Source: Planctomycetaceae bacterium
GTDB taxonomy: Bacteria; Planctomycetota; UBA1135; GCA-002686595
Length of the DNA: 64,000 nucleotides
Direction: 5' to 3'
Assembly: GCA_011525785.1 (NCBI GenBank)
Contig: WYBT01000030.1
Location: 124,001 to 188,000 of the forward strand
Shown here: positions 10,099-18,778 of the stretch, in pieces
Position numbering within the stretch: the stretch's first letter is position 1
How the letters are laid out: the number at the start of each line of letters is the position of its first letter
Notes under the pieces: generated by a model
Told to the model about the DNA's origin: nothing
Database searches by the model: none
Seen by the model: the letters and a program-made list of their open reading frames with translations, nothing else
Translations under genes and position numbers: made by a program

Positions 10099-11079
10099 TT
10101 GTCGCTGCTCACTTTTCTCCGCTCGCGCCCGCGCGCCGTCGTCCACGCCGCGGCCGCGTGCGCGGTGTTGTCCGTCGTTGTCGGTCTCGGCTCGTGCGAT
10201 CGCGCTGCGGCGCCGAAAGCGCCTCCGGCTCGCGCCCCTGACGCGTTGCGGGTCTTGCCTGCGAGTGCGAGCGCCGTGGACTTCGCCGCAGCGCTGCTCG
10301 AACCGGCCGAGATCGCCGCCCTGCCGGAGCAGGCGCTGGAGTACTCGCAGCTCCACGAGCTGCCGCCGGAGTTCGCGCGCACGCCGCGTTTCGACGTGTA
10401 CCTGGCTGAGCCCGTTTTGGCGCTGGGGCCGACGCTGGTGCTCGCCGATCCGTACCAAGCGCCCGAGACCAGCGCGCGCCTCGTGCAGGCGGGCGTCGAG
10501 GTGCTCACGCTGCCGGTCGTGTCGAGCTGGACGGACGCACGCGCCGCGCTCAGCTCGCTGGGTGAGCGCCTGGGCCGCGCCGAGCGCGCGAAGGACGTCA
10601 TCGCCGCGCTCGATGCGCGCGTGGAAGTCCTGCGCGAGCGCTCGAGCGGCGCGCGGCGCTGGCGGACGCTGGTGTACTCGAACTTCGGCGGCGTGGGCTC
10701 GAGCGCGGGCGCACGGACCACGATCGACGACGTGCTGGCGCTGGCCGGGCTCGAGAACCTCGCCAGCGCGGCCGGGCGCGAGGGCCATTTCGAGCTGGGC
10801 TTCGAGGGCCTGATCGCCTTCGACCCCGAGTTGATCGTGGTGAGCGCGCCGCTGCGCGCGGCCCCGAGCGCGCAGGGCGATCTTGGTGGCGCAGCCGAGC
10901 GCGTGCTGCTCAGCGCGCCGGCGCTCGCGAGCCTGCGGGCCATCCGCGAGCGGCGCATCGTCGCGCTCCCGGCCTGGCTGTTCGCGACCGGTTCGCACGA
11001 GCTGGTGCGGGCCGCGGAGGCGCTGCGCGACGCGGTCGAGGACCTCGAGGCGCGCACGACGGCGGGCGGCGCGAAGTGA
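10099..11079 (+). CDS. btuF: cobalamin ABC transporter substrate-binding lipoprotein (BtuF-like)
   Basis: Periplasmic binding protein for a FecCD-type ABC importer. The proposed TTG start at 10099 is preceded by AAGG and follows the riboswitch by about 35 bases. It gives a signal peptide ending in VGLGSC, so Cys near residue 33 is probably lipidated. Longer in-frame starts (for example 9988) would translate the aptamer and are rejected. The body of about 326 residues has the two-lobed class III pattern, including VLADPYQAPE, a long helix with LGERLGRAERAKDVIAAL, and FEGLIAFDPELIVVS. The substrate is inferred from the riboswitch, not from binding residues. Its TGA overlaps the permease GTG. 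Confidence 0.8.
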   Translation: MSLLTFLRSRPRAVVHAAAACAVLSVVVGLGSCDRAAAPKAPPARAPDALRVLPASASAVDFAAALLEPAEIAALPEQALEYSQLHELPPEFARTPRFDVYLAEPVLALGPTLVLADPYQAPETSARLVQAGVEVLTLPVVSSWTDARAALSSLGERLGRAERAKDVIAALDARVEVLRERSSGARRWRTLVYSNFGGVGSSAGARTTIDDVLALAGLENLASAAGREGHFELGFEGLIAFDPELIVVSAPLRAAPSAQGDLGGAAERVLLSAPALASLRAIRERRIVALPAWLFATGSHELVRAAEALRDAVEDLEARTTAGGAK

Positions 11080-12146
11080 GTTCACCGACGCAGTTGCGCC
11101 GGGCCTGGCTGTGGGGCGCGCTCCTGTGCGCCGCGCTGCTGCTCCTGCTCGCGCGTTCGGCGGCCCTCGGTCCGGCCGGATTGCGCGGCGCCGAGTTGGC
11201 GCGCGGACTGCTGGCGCTCGCGGGCATCGGCGAGCCGCTCGAAGGGCACCGCCAGGCGATCGTCGAGCTGCGCCTTTGGCGCGGGCTGTGCGCGAGCGGT
11301 GTCGGCGCCGCGCTCGCGCTCTCGGGAGCGATGGTGCAGGGCATGTTCCGCAATCCGCTCGCCTCGCCCTCGCTGATCGGAGTCACCGGCGGAGCGAGCC
11401 TGGGCGCGGCGTTGGGCTTCCTGCTCGTGGGCGGCGCGGCGCCGGCGCTGGGCGCGAGCTTCGCGGGCCTGGGCGCGTTCCTCATCCCGGCCTTCGCCTT
11501 CGTGGGCGCGGCTGCGACGACCGGCGTGGTCGCGTCGGTGGCCGCGCTGCACGGCCGCACTTCGGTCACCTCGCTGCTGTTGGTCGGCATCGCCGTGAAT
11601 TTGTGCGTGGCCGGGCTGTTCGCCGCGATCCAGTACCTCACGCTGGCCGAGTGGGAGGTCAGCAAGGCGATCCTGGCCTGGACCTTTGGCGCGCTCGACG
11701 ATCGCTCCGGCGCGCACGTCGCGACGGTCTGGAGCGGGCTCGCGCTCTCCGCGCTCGCCTGTCCGTTCATGGCGCGCGAGCTCGACCTGTTCCGCAGCGG
11801 CGAAGAGGACGCCGCCGCGCTGGGCGTCGACACCGCGCGGGTGAAGCTCGTCGCGCTCATCGCCTCCTCGCTCGCGGCTTCGGCGGCGGTCGCGGCGGCG
11901 GGGCAGATCGGCTTCGTGGGCCTGGTCGTGCCGCACCTGCTGCGCTTGTTCGGCGCGAGCAGCTACCGCGTGCTGCTATGGCTGTCGATGCCGGCCGGCG
12001 CGGTGTTCCTGCTCGGCGCCGATGTCTTGCAGCGCACGCTCCTGGGCGACGGCGTCCTGCAGCCGGGCGTGATGATGTCGCTGGTCGGCGGGCCGTTCTT
12101 CCTGTTCCTGCTGCTGCGCCAGCGCCGGGAGATCGCGACGTGGTGA
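11076..12146 (+). CDS. btuC: FecCD-family ABC transporter permease (BtuC-like)
   Basis: A 356-residue polytopic permease of the FecCD/BtuC family with about ten hydrophobic segments. Family motifs are visible: RLWRGLCASGVGAALALSGA, QGMFRNPLASPSLIGVTGGA near residues 86-110, the GEEDAAALGVD coupling-helix region near residue 245, and GQIGFVGLVVPHLLR. It forms the membrane channel for the substrate delivered by the upstream lipoprotein. The GTG start overlaps the upstream TGA, and its own TGA overlaps the ATPase GTG, so the three genes form one coupled unit under the B12 riboswitch. Confidence 0.92.
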   Translation: MSSPTQLRRAWLWGALLCAALLLLLARSAALGPAGLRGAELARGLLALAGIGEPLEGHRQAIVELRLWRGLCASGVGAALALSGAMVQGMFRNPLASPSLIGVTGGASLGAALGFLLVGGAAPALGASFAGLGAFLIPAFAFVGAAATTGVVASVAALHGRTSVTSLLLVGIAVNLCVAGLFAAIQYLTLAEWEVSKAILAWTFGALDDRSGAHVATVWSGLALSALACPFMARELDLFRSGEEDAAALGVDTARVKLVALIASSLAASAAVAAAGQIGFVGLVVPHLLRLFGASSYRVLLWLSMPAGAVFLLGADVLQRTLLGDGVLQPGVMMSLVGGPFFLFLLLRQRREIATW

Positions 12147-12931
12147 GCGAGCGCGCGACGCGAGTGGAGTGCGAGGGGCTGGCCGTCGACTACGGCGGCG
12201 GGCCGCGCGCGCTCGACGGCGTTTCGCTGTCGTTCGGCGCCGGCGAGTTGGTCGGAGTGCTCGGCCCCAACGGCTCGGGCAAGAGCACGCTGCTGCGCTG
12301 TCTCGCCGGGCTCTTGCGCGCGCAAGCGGGCTCGGTTCGCGTCGACGGAGAGCCGCTCGAGGCCTTCACTCCGCGCGAGCGCGCCCTGCGCATCGCGTAC
12401 GTGCCGCAGTACCTGCCGGCGGTGCCCGACGTGCGCGTCGACGACTTCGTGCTCGGCGGACGCTACGCGCACATCGAACGCTGGCGCGGTCCGCGAGCGG
12501 AGGACTGGCGCGCCGTCGAGCAGGCGCTCGAGGTGTGCGACGTCGCCGACTTGCGCGAGCGTTCGCTGGCGGCGATCTCCGGCGGTCAACGTCAGCGCGT
12601 GCTCATCGCGCGCGCCGCGGCGCAGTCGGCGCCGGTGCTGGTGGTGGACGAGCCGACCGCCGCGCTCGATCCCGCGCACCAGGTGTCCGTGTTCCGCCTA
12701 CTTGCCGAGCTGCGCCGCGCCGGTCGCGCGGTCGTCGTCGCCACGCACGAGTTGGGGCTCGCCAGCCGCGTCGCGACTTCGATGCTGGTGCTGCTCGCCG
12801 GTCGCGTGCGGGCGCGCGGCGCGCCGCTCGAGGTGCTCACGCCCTCGATCCTGGGCGAGGTCTACGGCCCGGACCTGCACGTGGAGGTCCGGGACGGCGG
12901 GGTGATCGTCGCGCCGTGGGCGCGCGACTGA
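12143..12931 (+). CDS. btuD: ABC transporter ATP-binding protein (BtuD-like)
   Basis: The ATPase that powers the FecCD-type importer. From the GTG at 12143 the 262-residue protein has Walker A GPNGSGKST at 41-49, the signature SGGQ at 146-149, Walker B with VVDEP (Asp169/Glu170) and the switch His in VVATHE. A GTG three bases earlier is equally possible; 12143 repeats the GTGA overlap used by the previous gene pair. The substrate assignment to cobalamin rests on the riboswitch and on gene order. A terminator follows. Confidence 0.92.
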   Translation: MSERATRVECEGLAVDYGGGPRALDGVSLSFGAGELVGVLGPNGSGKSTLLRCLAGLLRAQAGSVRVDGEPLEAFTPRERALRIAYVPQYLPAVPDVRVDDFVLGGRYAHIERWRGPRAEDWRAVEQALEVCDVADLRERSLAAISGGQRQRVLIARAAAQSAPVLVVDEPTAALDPAHQVSVFRLLAELRRAGRAVVVATHELGLASRVATSMLVLLAGRVRARGAPLEVLTPSILGEVYGPDLHVEVRDGGVIVAPWARD

Positions 12932-12986
12932 TCCGCGCCTTGAGCGTGCAAGTGATTCGCACCTTGGGCCATCGTGCGACAAACTG

Positions 12987-13013
12987 GAGCCGAACGCGGC
13001 TCAGGCCTTTTTT
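12987..13013 (+). terminator. Rho-independent terminator after the btu genes
   Basis: GAGCCG (12987-12992), loop AACG, CGGCTC (12997-13002), then AGGCC and a run of six T from 13008. The six-base stem is perfect but short, and five bases separate it from the T run. It lies 55 bases after the btuD stop and overlaps the last codon of the convergent ParA-like gene. Confidence 0.5.
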
Positions 13014-14374
13014 CGTTGGAGGGAAGCTGTATCGAGGGAGCTTCTTGTTCCGGGATCAGGATCACTTGAGGCTGACAAGGGCGGCGTTGTCGTTCCCTTC
13101 GCGGTCGGCGCGAGGCCTGAGTGCGTGGCCGTCGGTCGAGCGATCTGCGACATCTCGCGCCACAATGACGGTACATGAACGACAGAAGGAAATCGGTAAC
13201 CGTGCAGGCGTCGGCGAATTCGATCGTCATGCCGGATGCAAGTAGTGGTGAACTCATGCGCCCTCCCCTTCTCCGCCTGTTTCGCGCCTTTCGCTTCGCG
13301 TTGATCTCCGCTCGGATAGTCGAGAATCGCTTGGAAGTTCTCGCGAGCCTGCTGCGACGACCTCGATCCGCGCGACTGATTTACTACTACCGAAAGCGAG
13401 TTCGGCAAGAAGTCGGACTTCACAATGTCGCGAGCGATTGTCGCAAGCTCGGCCGTGCCCTCGAAAGATCCTGGATCTTCATTGGCCACCACGACGACGT
13501 GCTCGGAGGCAAGTAATGCGCCAATCGAAAACATGTCTTGTGCGCCGTGGCAGTCGATGATCAGTTCTCGTACAGCGTTGTCATGAGCCAAGGCCGCAAG
13601 GGCCTTGATGAACAAAAAAACATCGACGTGGTTCATTTCTGCAACCTTCGACAGAAACAATCGCTGGGAATCCCGTCTCGCGGGAAGGAAGCTGGCGTTT
13701 CCTATCCCCACCACGCCCTCGTAGAGCTTTGAGTAGACGCGGTGTGTTGACGAGAAGTTCAGGGACCTAACCGCACGTCGGACTTCCTGGCCATCTAAAG
13801 CGCCTCGGGTGTAGCTGCGGACAAGCGGTTCCCAATTCGACGGCGAGATGGTCGACGGATGAAGTTCGCGATCTGGACCCAAGTTCCTGCGAACGCTCTG
13901 GACCACCTCGCGCTGGAAGCGCTCCAACTCGCCGTAGGTCGTGTCATAGCCTTGATCCACTACACCCGTGCGCCCCATGAGCAGGGATGTTAAGCCCTGA
14001 TTGTGAAGGTCCATGTCTACCAGTAGCGTGTGTCCGAACATGCTATGGTATTCGAGCAGTCCAAGAGCGATACACGACTTACCGACGCCGCCCTTGCCGC
14101 TCACAACGCTTGTGACATGAGCCTCAGGAACTCGGCTCCGCCAATCCGGAGTGGATCCGGATCGAAGTAGTTCCAACGAGTAGCTCTTTCGACTCGAGAA
14201 ACGCGCTCTCTGTTCACGAATAGTCCTGCTTTTCTCGCGATTGTAGCGCGCCTCGCTCCACAAGTCGCGCAGTGCAAGCAGAGTCGGAGGCAACTGGATT
14301 AAGCCGAGTAACTGGAGCGCGACCGCCACACCGGGGTTCGATACGGCCTGCTCGAATTCGTTGAGCTGAATCAT
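13001..14374 (-). CDS. ParA/MinD-like P-loop ATPase with extra N-terminal region
   Basis: A 457-residue SIMIBI-class ATPase. The deviant Walker A GKGGVGKS is at residues 93-100 with the signature Lys94; VDMDLHNQG at about 119-127 and LIIDCHGAQ near 265 are the switch motifs. Ahead of the ATPase are about 85 residues with a hydrophobic helix (about 14-36, AVALQLLGLIQLPPTLLAL) and then an Arg-rich stretch, suggesting membrane association. The last 60 residues are Ser/Thr/Pro-rich and probably disordered. There is no ParB partner or parS-like site nearby, so a plasmid-type partition role is not supported. It is the last gene of the sigma-kinase-peroxidase run, 57 bases after the peroxidase. Its GC content is clearly below that of the btu genes. 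Confidence 0.75.
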   Translation of the reverse strand: MIQLNEFEQAVSNPGVAVALQLLGLIQLPPTLLALRDLWSEARYNREKSRTIREQRARFSSRKSYSLELLRSGSTPDWRSRVPEAHVTSVVSGKGGVGKSCIALGLLEYHSMFGHTLLVDMDLHNQGLTSLLMGRTGVVDQGYDTTYGELERFQREVVQSVRRNLGPDRELHPSTISPSNWEPLVRSYTRGALDGQEVRRAVRSLNFSSTHRVYSKLYEGVVGIGNASFLPARRDSQRLFLSKVAEMNHVDVFLFIKALAALAHDNAVRELIIDCHGAQDMFSIGALLASEHVVVVANEDPGSFEGTAELATIARDIVKSDFLPNSLSVVVNQSRGSRSSQQARENFQAILDYPSGDQREAKGAKQAEKGRAHEFTTTCIRHDDRIRRRLHGYRFPSVVHVPSLWREMSQIARPTATHSGLAPTAKGTTTPPLSASSDPDPGTRSSLDTASLQRKKA

Positions 14375-14431
14375 CTCTCATTGACCACAGTTTTCAGTCG
14401 CTCGTGCGTAGGATCGGCGAGCCGCTTGTGA

Positions 14432-15964
14432 CTAAAGGCTCCTGAGCCACGCGTCTAGAGCCTCGTTCTCGGCGTCTCCAAGCATCAGCAACTCGGGCAG
14501 GTCAAAAGAGGCGTCGGCCTCATGAACGCATCTCGGCCCGAAGCCAGCGTCGTGGACGCAACCTTCCGGGTCGGCCAGCAATGCGCCGACCATCGTGTCG
14601 CCGACGATGCGCGAACCAAGCGGTCCGAGTCGCTCGCCACCGCTTGCACTCCCCGCCTCCGCAAGCAGAGAGCTCCAGAGGGCGCCTGTGACCGTCGTCA
14701 CGCTGTTCATGCCGAGCGACGCGGCAAGCTCCGAGCTTTCGGGCAAGCCATGTTCCATGCCGGTTCTCAGCGTCCGGTAAGCAAGCATCTGCCTATTCGC
14801 GTTGGCCCCTCGGATCACAGGCAGAAGCGCGAGTCGTCGCGAGAGACGCGGCCGAATCTTGCGTGCGAACTGCACGGGATTCCTCTGGCTTCCGAACAGC
14901 AGCGTAGATAGTGCTCCGCGCAGCCGCTCGACGCGCTCGAGTTGCGATTTTCTCATCGTGAAGAACAGCCGCCAGTCCAGAAACCAGTCCGGCGGCAGCG
15001 GTCGGAACATCGTCAGGTGCTCGTGCGGCGGTTGTTCTCCGTACGGCAAGATCGGAAGTTCTCTGCGCAGGCCGTTCAACCTGTAAGTTGGGCGAACCAT
15101 GGCGTGACCGAATCGACAGGCCGCATAGGCGTACTCTGGAGTCAGTCGCGCTGGACCGCCCTTGAAGATGTGTAACTCATACGTGCGGATACCAGCCTTG
15201 AGTCGATTGGCATCGACATCATGCAGGAACCTCGGCAACCAGTCCGTTGCAATGACCCAGTGGTACAAGCGGGTGAGGGCGTTGCGCGCGGCGGCGAACC
15301 ACTCCGACGGACCACGCGAGTAGGGCTCCCCACGGCGTTGGAACGCATCGACGAGGGCGTTGTGCGACCGGGCCATGGCCGCGTGGATTTGGGACACCAG
15401 CACGTTCTCGTCGTTGCGGGGATCCTCGATACAGGCCGTGCCGCGTCCGTTACGTTCGAGGTCCCACTGCATACGGCTCCGATTGGCGCCGCTCGGGTGG
15501 AGAGCGAGCTTGGCGGGACTGTGCCGGTCGTAGAGGTGGGGGTGTGCAGTGGGGCCCGCGCCGTAGAGCGAGTCGAGATCGAATCCGAACGTCCGCGGGG
15601 AACGTACTCCTAACTCGAAGCCTTGGGTAGGCTCGAACGCGAGGTCGTGGCTCAAAAACTGGCCGAAGTAGACGTAGCCCGCTGGAGTTGAACTCGCTGT
15701 TTCGCTGTGAACCTCCTCGCAGTCGCTGCGCAACTGCTCTTCGAGAGTCAATCCTTGGCCACTTTGCAATCCGTGGATTCGCGACGACGCGTTGGCCAGG
15801 TCACCGTCGGACGCCTCATATGGTTTCAGACGTTCGTCTATGGGGTGCATGCGCGCCATGCGACTCCGCAGTGGCGGCGTGAATGACGGCGCTGCGTCCT
15901 CGTGGGCGCCTAGGCGGATTGAGTCATCGTAGTAGGCGAGCGGCAGGCGGATGTCGCTGGTCAC
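14432..15964 (-). CDS. animal-type heme peroxidase
   Basis: A 510-residue member of the peroxidase-cyclooxygenase (animal heme peroxidase) superfamily. The distal motif GQFLSHD gives Gln102, His106 and the Ca-binding-type Asp107; DPRNDEN at 181-187 supplies the catalytic Arg183 and Glu186; FGHAMVR gives the proximal heme ligand His287. Relative to myeloperoxidase, the Asp that forms a heme ester (LDHD) is replaced by Ser105. No signal peptide or transmembrane segment is visible, so it is probably cytoplasmic unless exported by another route. The start is GTG 15964, with GGGAG about eight bases upstream and the preceding stop 14 bases away. The family oxidises halides, thiocyanate or organic compounds with H2O2; the substrate is unknown. 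Confidence 0.88.
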   Translation of the reverse strand: MTSDIRLPLAYYDDSIRLGAHEDAAPSFTPPLRSRMARMHPIDERLKPYEASDGDLANASSRIHGLQSGQGLTLEEQLRSDCEEVHSETASSTPAGYVYFGQFLSHDLAFEPTQGFELGVRSPRTFGFDLDSLYGAGPTAHPHLYDRHSPAKLALHPSGANRSRMQWDLERNGRGTACIEDPRNDENVLVSQIHAAMARSHNALVDAFQRRGEPYSRGPSEWFAAARNALTRLYHWVIATDWLPRFLHDVDANRLKAGIRTYELHIFKGGPARLTPEYAYAACRFGHAMVRPTYRLNGLRRELPILPYGEQPPHEHLTMFRPLPPDWFLDWRLFFTMRKSQLERVERLRGALSTLLFGSQRNPVQFARKIRPRLSRRLALLPVIRGANANRQMLAYRTLRTGMEHGLPESSELAASLGMNSVTTVTGALWSSLLAEAGSASGGERLGPLGSRIVGDTMVGALLADPEGCVHDAGFGPRCVHEADASFDLPELLMLGDAENEALDAWLRSL

Positions 15965-15978
15965 GATGGGACTCCCGC

Positions 15979-16485
15979 TCAGAGCATCTCAGCCGCGATC
16001 GAGACTTCCACCGTGGCTGTCAGTGGTCGTTGGTCGATCGACCTCTCGATGATCCAGGGTCGGCCTGTGTCGGAGCGAAGAGCGAACAGCCGATAACGGC
16101 ACCAGCGCGTGATCTTGTCGTTGTAGTAGTACTGCCCCGCTCGCCCGCCGCTTGGCGTGGCGGCATGAAGCATGAGCTTGACCCCGATCTTGCTCCAGTC
16201 GTCGGAAGAGGTCGCCATGTGGCCCGCTCGTTCGGCGCAGTACTGATCCAGCCTTGACTGGACGTAGGCGTACAATAGCTGTGGATGAACCTCGCCGTTC
16301 GGCGCCTCGATATGGCTCTCCTCCCACCCCGCCGTAAGGGGGCGAAGAGACCGTTGGTACAGAATCTCGTTGGAAAGCATGGAGTTGACCGCCTTCACGC
16401 GTTCGTCGGGAGCGTAGTCCAGTACTTGGTACTCCTCGGGGTTCGGGACAACGGACAACCAGACTTTGACAAGGGCTTTAGGCAT
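15979..16485 (-). CDS. hypothetical protein between kinase and peroxidase genes
   Basis: About 168 residues from the ATG at 16485 (MPKALVKVW). ATGs at 16530 and 16545 are also in frame and would overlap the end of the kinase gene or abut it, so the true start is unsettled. I do not recognise the family. The sequence has a YQVLDYAPDERV stretch, then aromatic-rich YYYNDKITRWCRYRLFAL, and ends TVEVSIAAEML. It reads like a small soluble alpha/beta protein, with no signal peptide or membrane helix in the shorter form. It is sandwiched tightly between the kinase and the peroxidase (14 bases to the latter), which suggests a partner or accessory of one of them. That is inference from position only. 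Confidence 0.6.
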   Translation of the reverse strand: MPKALVKVWLSVVPNPEEYQVLDYAPDERVKAVNSMLSNEILYQRSLRPLTAGWEESHIEAPNGEVHPQLLYAYVQSRLDQYCAERAGHMATSSDDWSKIGVKLMLHAATPSGGRAGQYYYNDKITRWCRYRLFALRSDTGRPWIIERSIDQRPLTATVEVSIAAEML

Positions 16486-16522
16486 GGTGGCTGCGGCGGA
16501 GCAGGGAGGTTGGGAACGAGAA

Positions 16523-18778
16523 TCAATCATGAGCAGTTCGAACACAACGGAAGCCGAGCGCTGGACTCGACCAGTTGACGGCGGGCTCGAACTTCGGGTC
16601 CATTCCTAGCCGGAGGATTCCGGATGTGAACGCGTCCTCACACGTCAGTCCCAGCTGAACGCGACAGGATTCCTCGAAATCGAGTTCTCTTCCCCGTCGC
16701 TTGAGTACTGGACCATCGGCCCACAGGGCCAGGACCCCGAAAGTGGAGGCGATACCGAATCGACCGGGCCGAAAATCGGTCACGTCGGGCAACAGCGCGA
16801 AGGACCAGTTGTGTAGCTCCGCCCAGGCGTCGGCTTCGTTGCCTACGTTCATCGGTCGAACGGCGACGATCGGCGATGGTGTAGCGAAGGCGATTTCGCT
16901 GCCGTCTTCCGTCAGCGGCCAGGGACAACCCGGAGCGAGTCGGATCCACTCGAGTTCGGCGCGCGTCGGCAGTCGCTTTCCGTACCACTCGGCGCACGCC
17001 TGCGCCTGTTCGAACGTAACCATGGTCACTGGCCGATCCCTCCAGGCCTCCGGCAGGCCTGAGATCCACGTCTTGGGCTTGGCGGCCCCCGTTGCGTCGG
17101 CAAAGGCTTCGTACTGCGCGTTCGTTACGGGGTAGCGGTCGACCCAAAGCGGCTCGACCGTTTCACAGGGCCTGAAGTGTTCGAGGACGCCATCGGAATT
17201 GGCGATCGAGTAGAGCAGGGACACTGTCCCGCCGTTGAGGCGCACCATTCCGTCGCAGACCTCGGAATCGGGTCGTAGACGTACGCTGAACACCCGCGGG
17301 TGCGACTGCGCTCGCAACATCCGCCGCAGTTCGGCGCGACCGCGGGGTCCGGCGTCGATGTGAATTCGAAGCTCTCCGGCGAGGATCGACGGCAGCACCA
17401 AGCGTCCGCGCTCGGCTCGGGGCGTAACCGTCTCATGTGAGACTTCCATGAGGCCGCGCTCAAACGCCGGGTGGAAGCGGGAGATGGTCACAGCGCAAGT
17501 GGTCGGCAGCCCGTCGTCGAACTCGAACTCCAGATCGAGTGACTGCGTCGCGCGGCGATCGGCCGCGCGATCAAGCTCTCGTTGGTGCTGTCGCGCGGCC
17601 GCTGCAAACCGCCAAGCCAGGGATCCCAAGAGCACTACGGCCAGTAACGTTAGTCCGCGGCGCCGTCTGCGCGCGAGCGCCCATGCGGTTCTCAGCAGAT
17701 TTGTAGACGGGGCGAGAACCGGTACTCCGTCGAGATAGCGCTGCAGATCGTCGGCGAGCGAGCCAGCGGACGCGTAGCGATCGGCCGGGAGGCGTGCCAT
17801 TGCCTTGGCGCAGACGTCAACCAGTTCGCGTGGCGCTCTTGGATTCACGCGTCGCGCGCTCGTTGGTTCGAAGCGCCGAATGCGATCGAAAACTTCGGAG
17901 GAGGTTTCTCCGTCGAACGGGACGCGACCCGTCAACAGTTGAAACAGCACCACGCCCATGGAGTAGACGTCCGTCCGGTGGTCTACCGGGCAGCGCTCGG
18001 CCTCGACCTGTTCCGGGCTCATGTAGTGCGGTGTGCCGCCTCGCTCGCGGTTGGCTTCGAGCGAACCCATTCGCGCGTCGAAGGCGACCCCGAAGTCCAC
18101 CACCTTCGCGCGTCCTTGTCGCGTCAAGAGGATATTCTGGGGTTTGATATCGCGATGAACGACTCCCTCATCGTGCGCGGCCTGCAGCGCACACGCTACC
18201 TCGGTCAGGATGCGTGTGACCGAAATGTAGTAGGCCGGGCCGCCGAAGCGGGGCAGAATCGGGTTGTCGTGGGCTTCACGCGAGAGGACTCGCTCCAGTT
18301 CGCGCTGAAGGTCGCGGCCTTCCACGAGTTCCATCGCGATGTACGCGCAGTCGTCGCAGACGCCGAACAAGTGCACGGCGACGATGCCTGGATGTTGGAG
18401 CCGACCTATGCGTCGCGCCTCGGCGCGGAATCGCTCGATTCTCCCGGGGCTGCTCGCAACCTGGGCGCTGAGCACCTTCACCGCCACGTCTCGCTCCAAC
18501 GAGAGTTGGCGGGCGCGCAGGACTGTTCCCATTCCGCCGCGACCGAGCTCCTCGCCGAGTACGAAGTCGTCCAGTATCCGACCGCTGAGCTGTGAATCGG
18601 ATGTAGAGAGCTTCAAGCCGGTCGTGGACTCGTGAGCCTCCAACAGCTGCAGCAGCTCGCGCTCTAGCGCCGCGTCGTCGCCGCACTGCTCGTGAGCCCA
18701 AAGCACGCGCCGCTCTGCCGGAAGCTCGAGCGCCGCAGCGAAGAGTTGCTTGAGCCGATCCCACTGGGTGGAATCCAT
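16523..18778 (-). CDS. transmembrane Ser/Thr protein kinase with C-terminal FGE-like (SUMF1) domain
   Basis: A 751-residue Hanks-type kinase. Residues 1-60 match the helical N-terminal extension common in planctomycete and acidobacterial kinases. The kinase domain, about 70-350, has GRGGMGTV, Lys101 in VAVKVL, HRDIKPQN (His208-Asn215), DFG (Asp228) and a TPHYMSPEQ activation segment, so it looks active. A membrane helix at about 375-395 follows an Arg-rich stretch. Beyond it come a spacer and a formylglycine-generating-enzyme-like domain (about 508-748) with VDRYPVTNAQYEAF, KRLPTRAELEWI and the terminal LGFRCVR. The domain is expected on the outer face of the membrane and may be a sensor. The chosen ATG at 18778 shares TGATG with the sigma-factor stop; an ATG at 18799 is possible. 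Confidence 0.9.
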   Translation of the reverse strand: MDSTQWDRLKQLFAAALELPAERRVLWAHEQCGDDAALERELLQLLEAHESTTGLKLSTSDSQLSGRILDDFVLGEELGRGGMGTVLRARQLSLERDVAVKVLSAQVASSPGRIERFRAEARRIGRLQHPGIVAVHLFGVCDDCAYIAMELVEGRDLQRELERVLSREAHDNPILPRFGGPAYYISVTRILTEVACALQAAHDEGVVHRDIKPQNILLTRQGRAKVVDFGVAFDARMGSLEANRERGGTPHYMSPEQVEAERCPVDHRTDVYSMGVVLFQLLTGRVPFDGETSSEVFDRIRRFEPTSARRVNPRAPRELVDVCAKAMARLPADRYASAGSLADDLQRYLDGVPVLAPSTNLLRTAWALARRRRRGLTLLAVVLLGSLAWRFAAAARQHQRELDRAADRRATQSLDLEFEFDDGLPTTCAVTISRFHPAFERGLMEVSHETVTPRAERGRLVLPSILAGELRIHIDAGPRGRAELRRMLRAQSHPRVFSVRLRPDSEVCDGMVRLNGGTVSLLYSIANSDGVLEHFRPCETVEPLWVDRYPVTNAQYEAFADATGAAKPKTWISGLPEAWRDRPVTMVTFEQAQACAEWYGKRLPTRAELEWIRLAPGCPWPLTEDGSEIAFATPSPIVAVRPMNVGNEADAWAELHNWSFALLPDVTDFRPGRFGIASTFGVLALWADGPVLKRRGRELDFEESCRVQLGLTCEDAFTSGILRLGMDPKFEPAVNWSSPALGFRCVRTAHD

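Noticed and set aside
13175..13516. A 113-codon plus-strand frame within the ParA-like gene
   Set aside because: It lies antisense to a gene with clear ATPase motifs and shows no domain.
16523..18778. Taking the FGE-like domain as a real formylglycine-generating enzyme activating the two sulfatase-fold proteins
   Set aside because: Both sulfatase-fold proteins lack the target Cys, and FGE-like domains in kinases are usually not catalytic.
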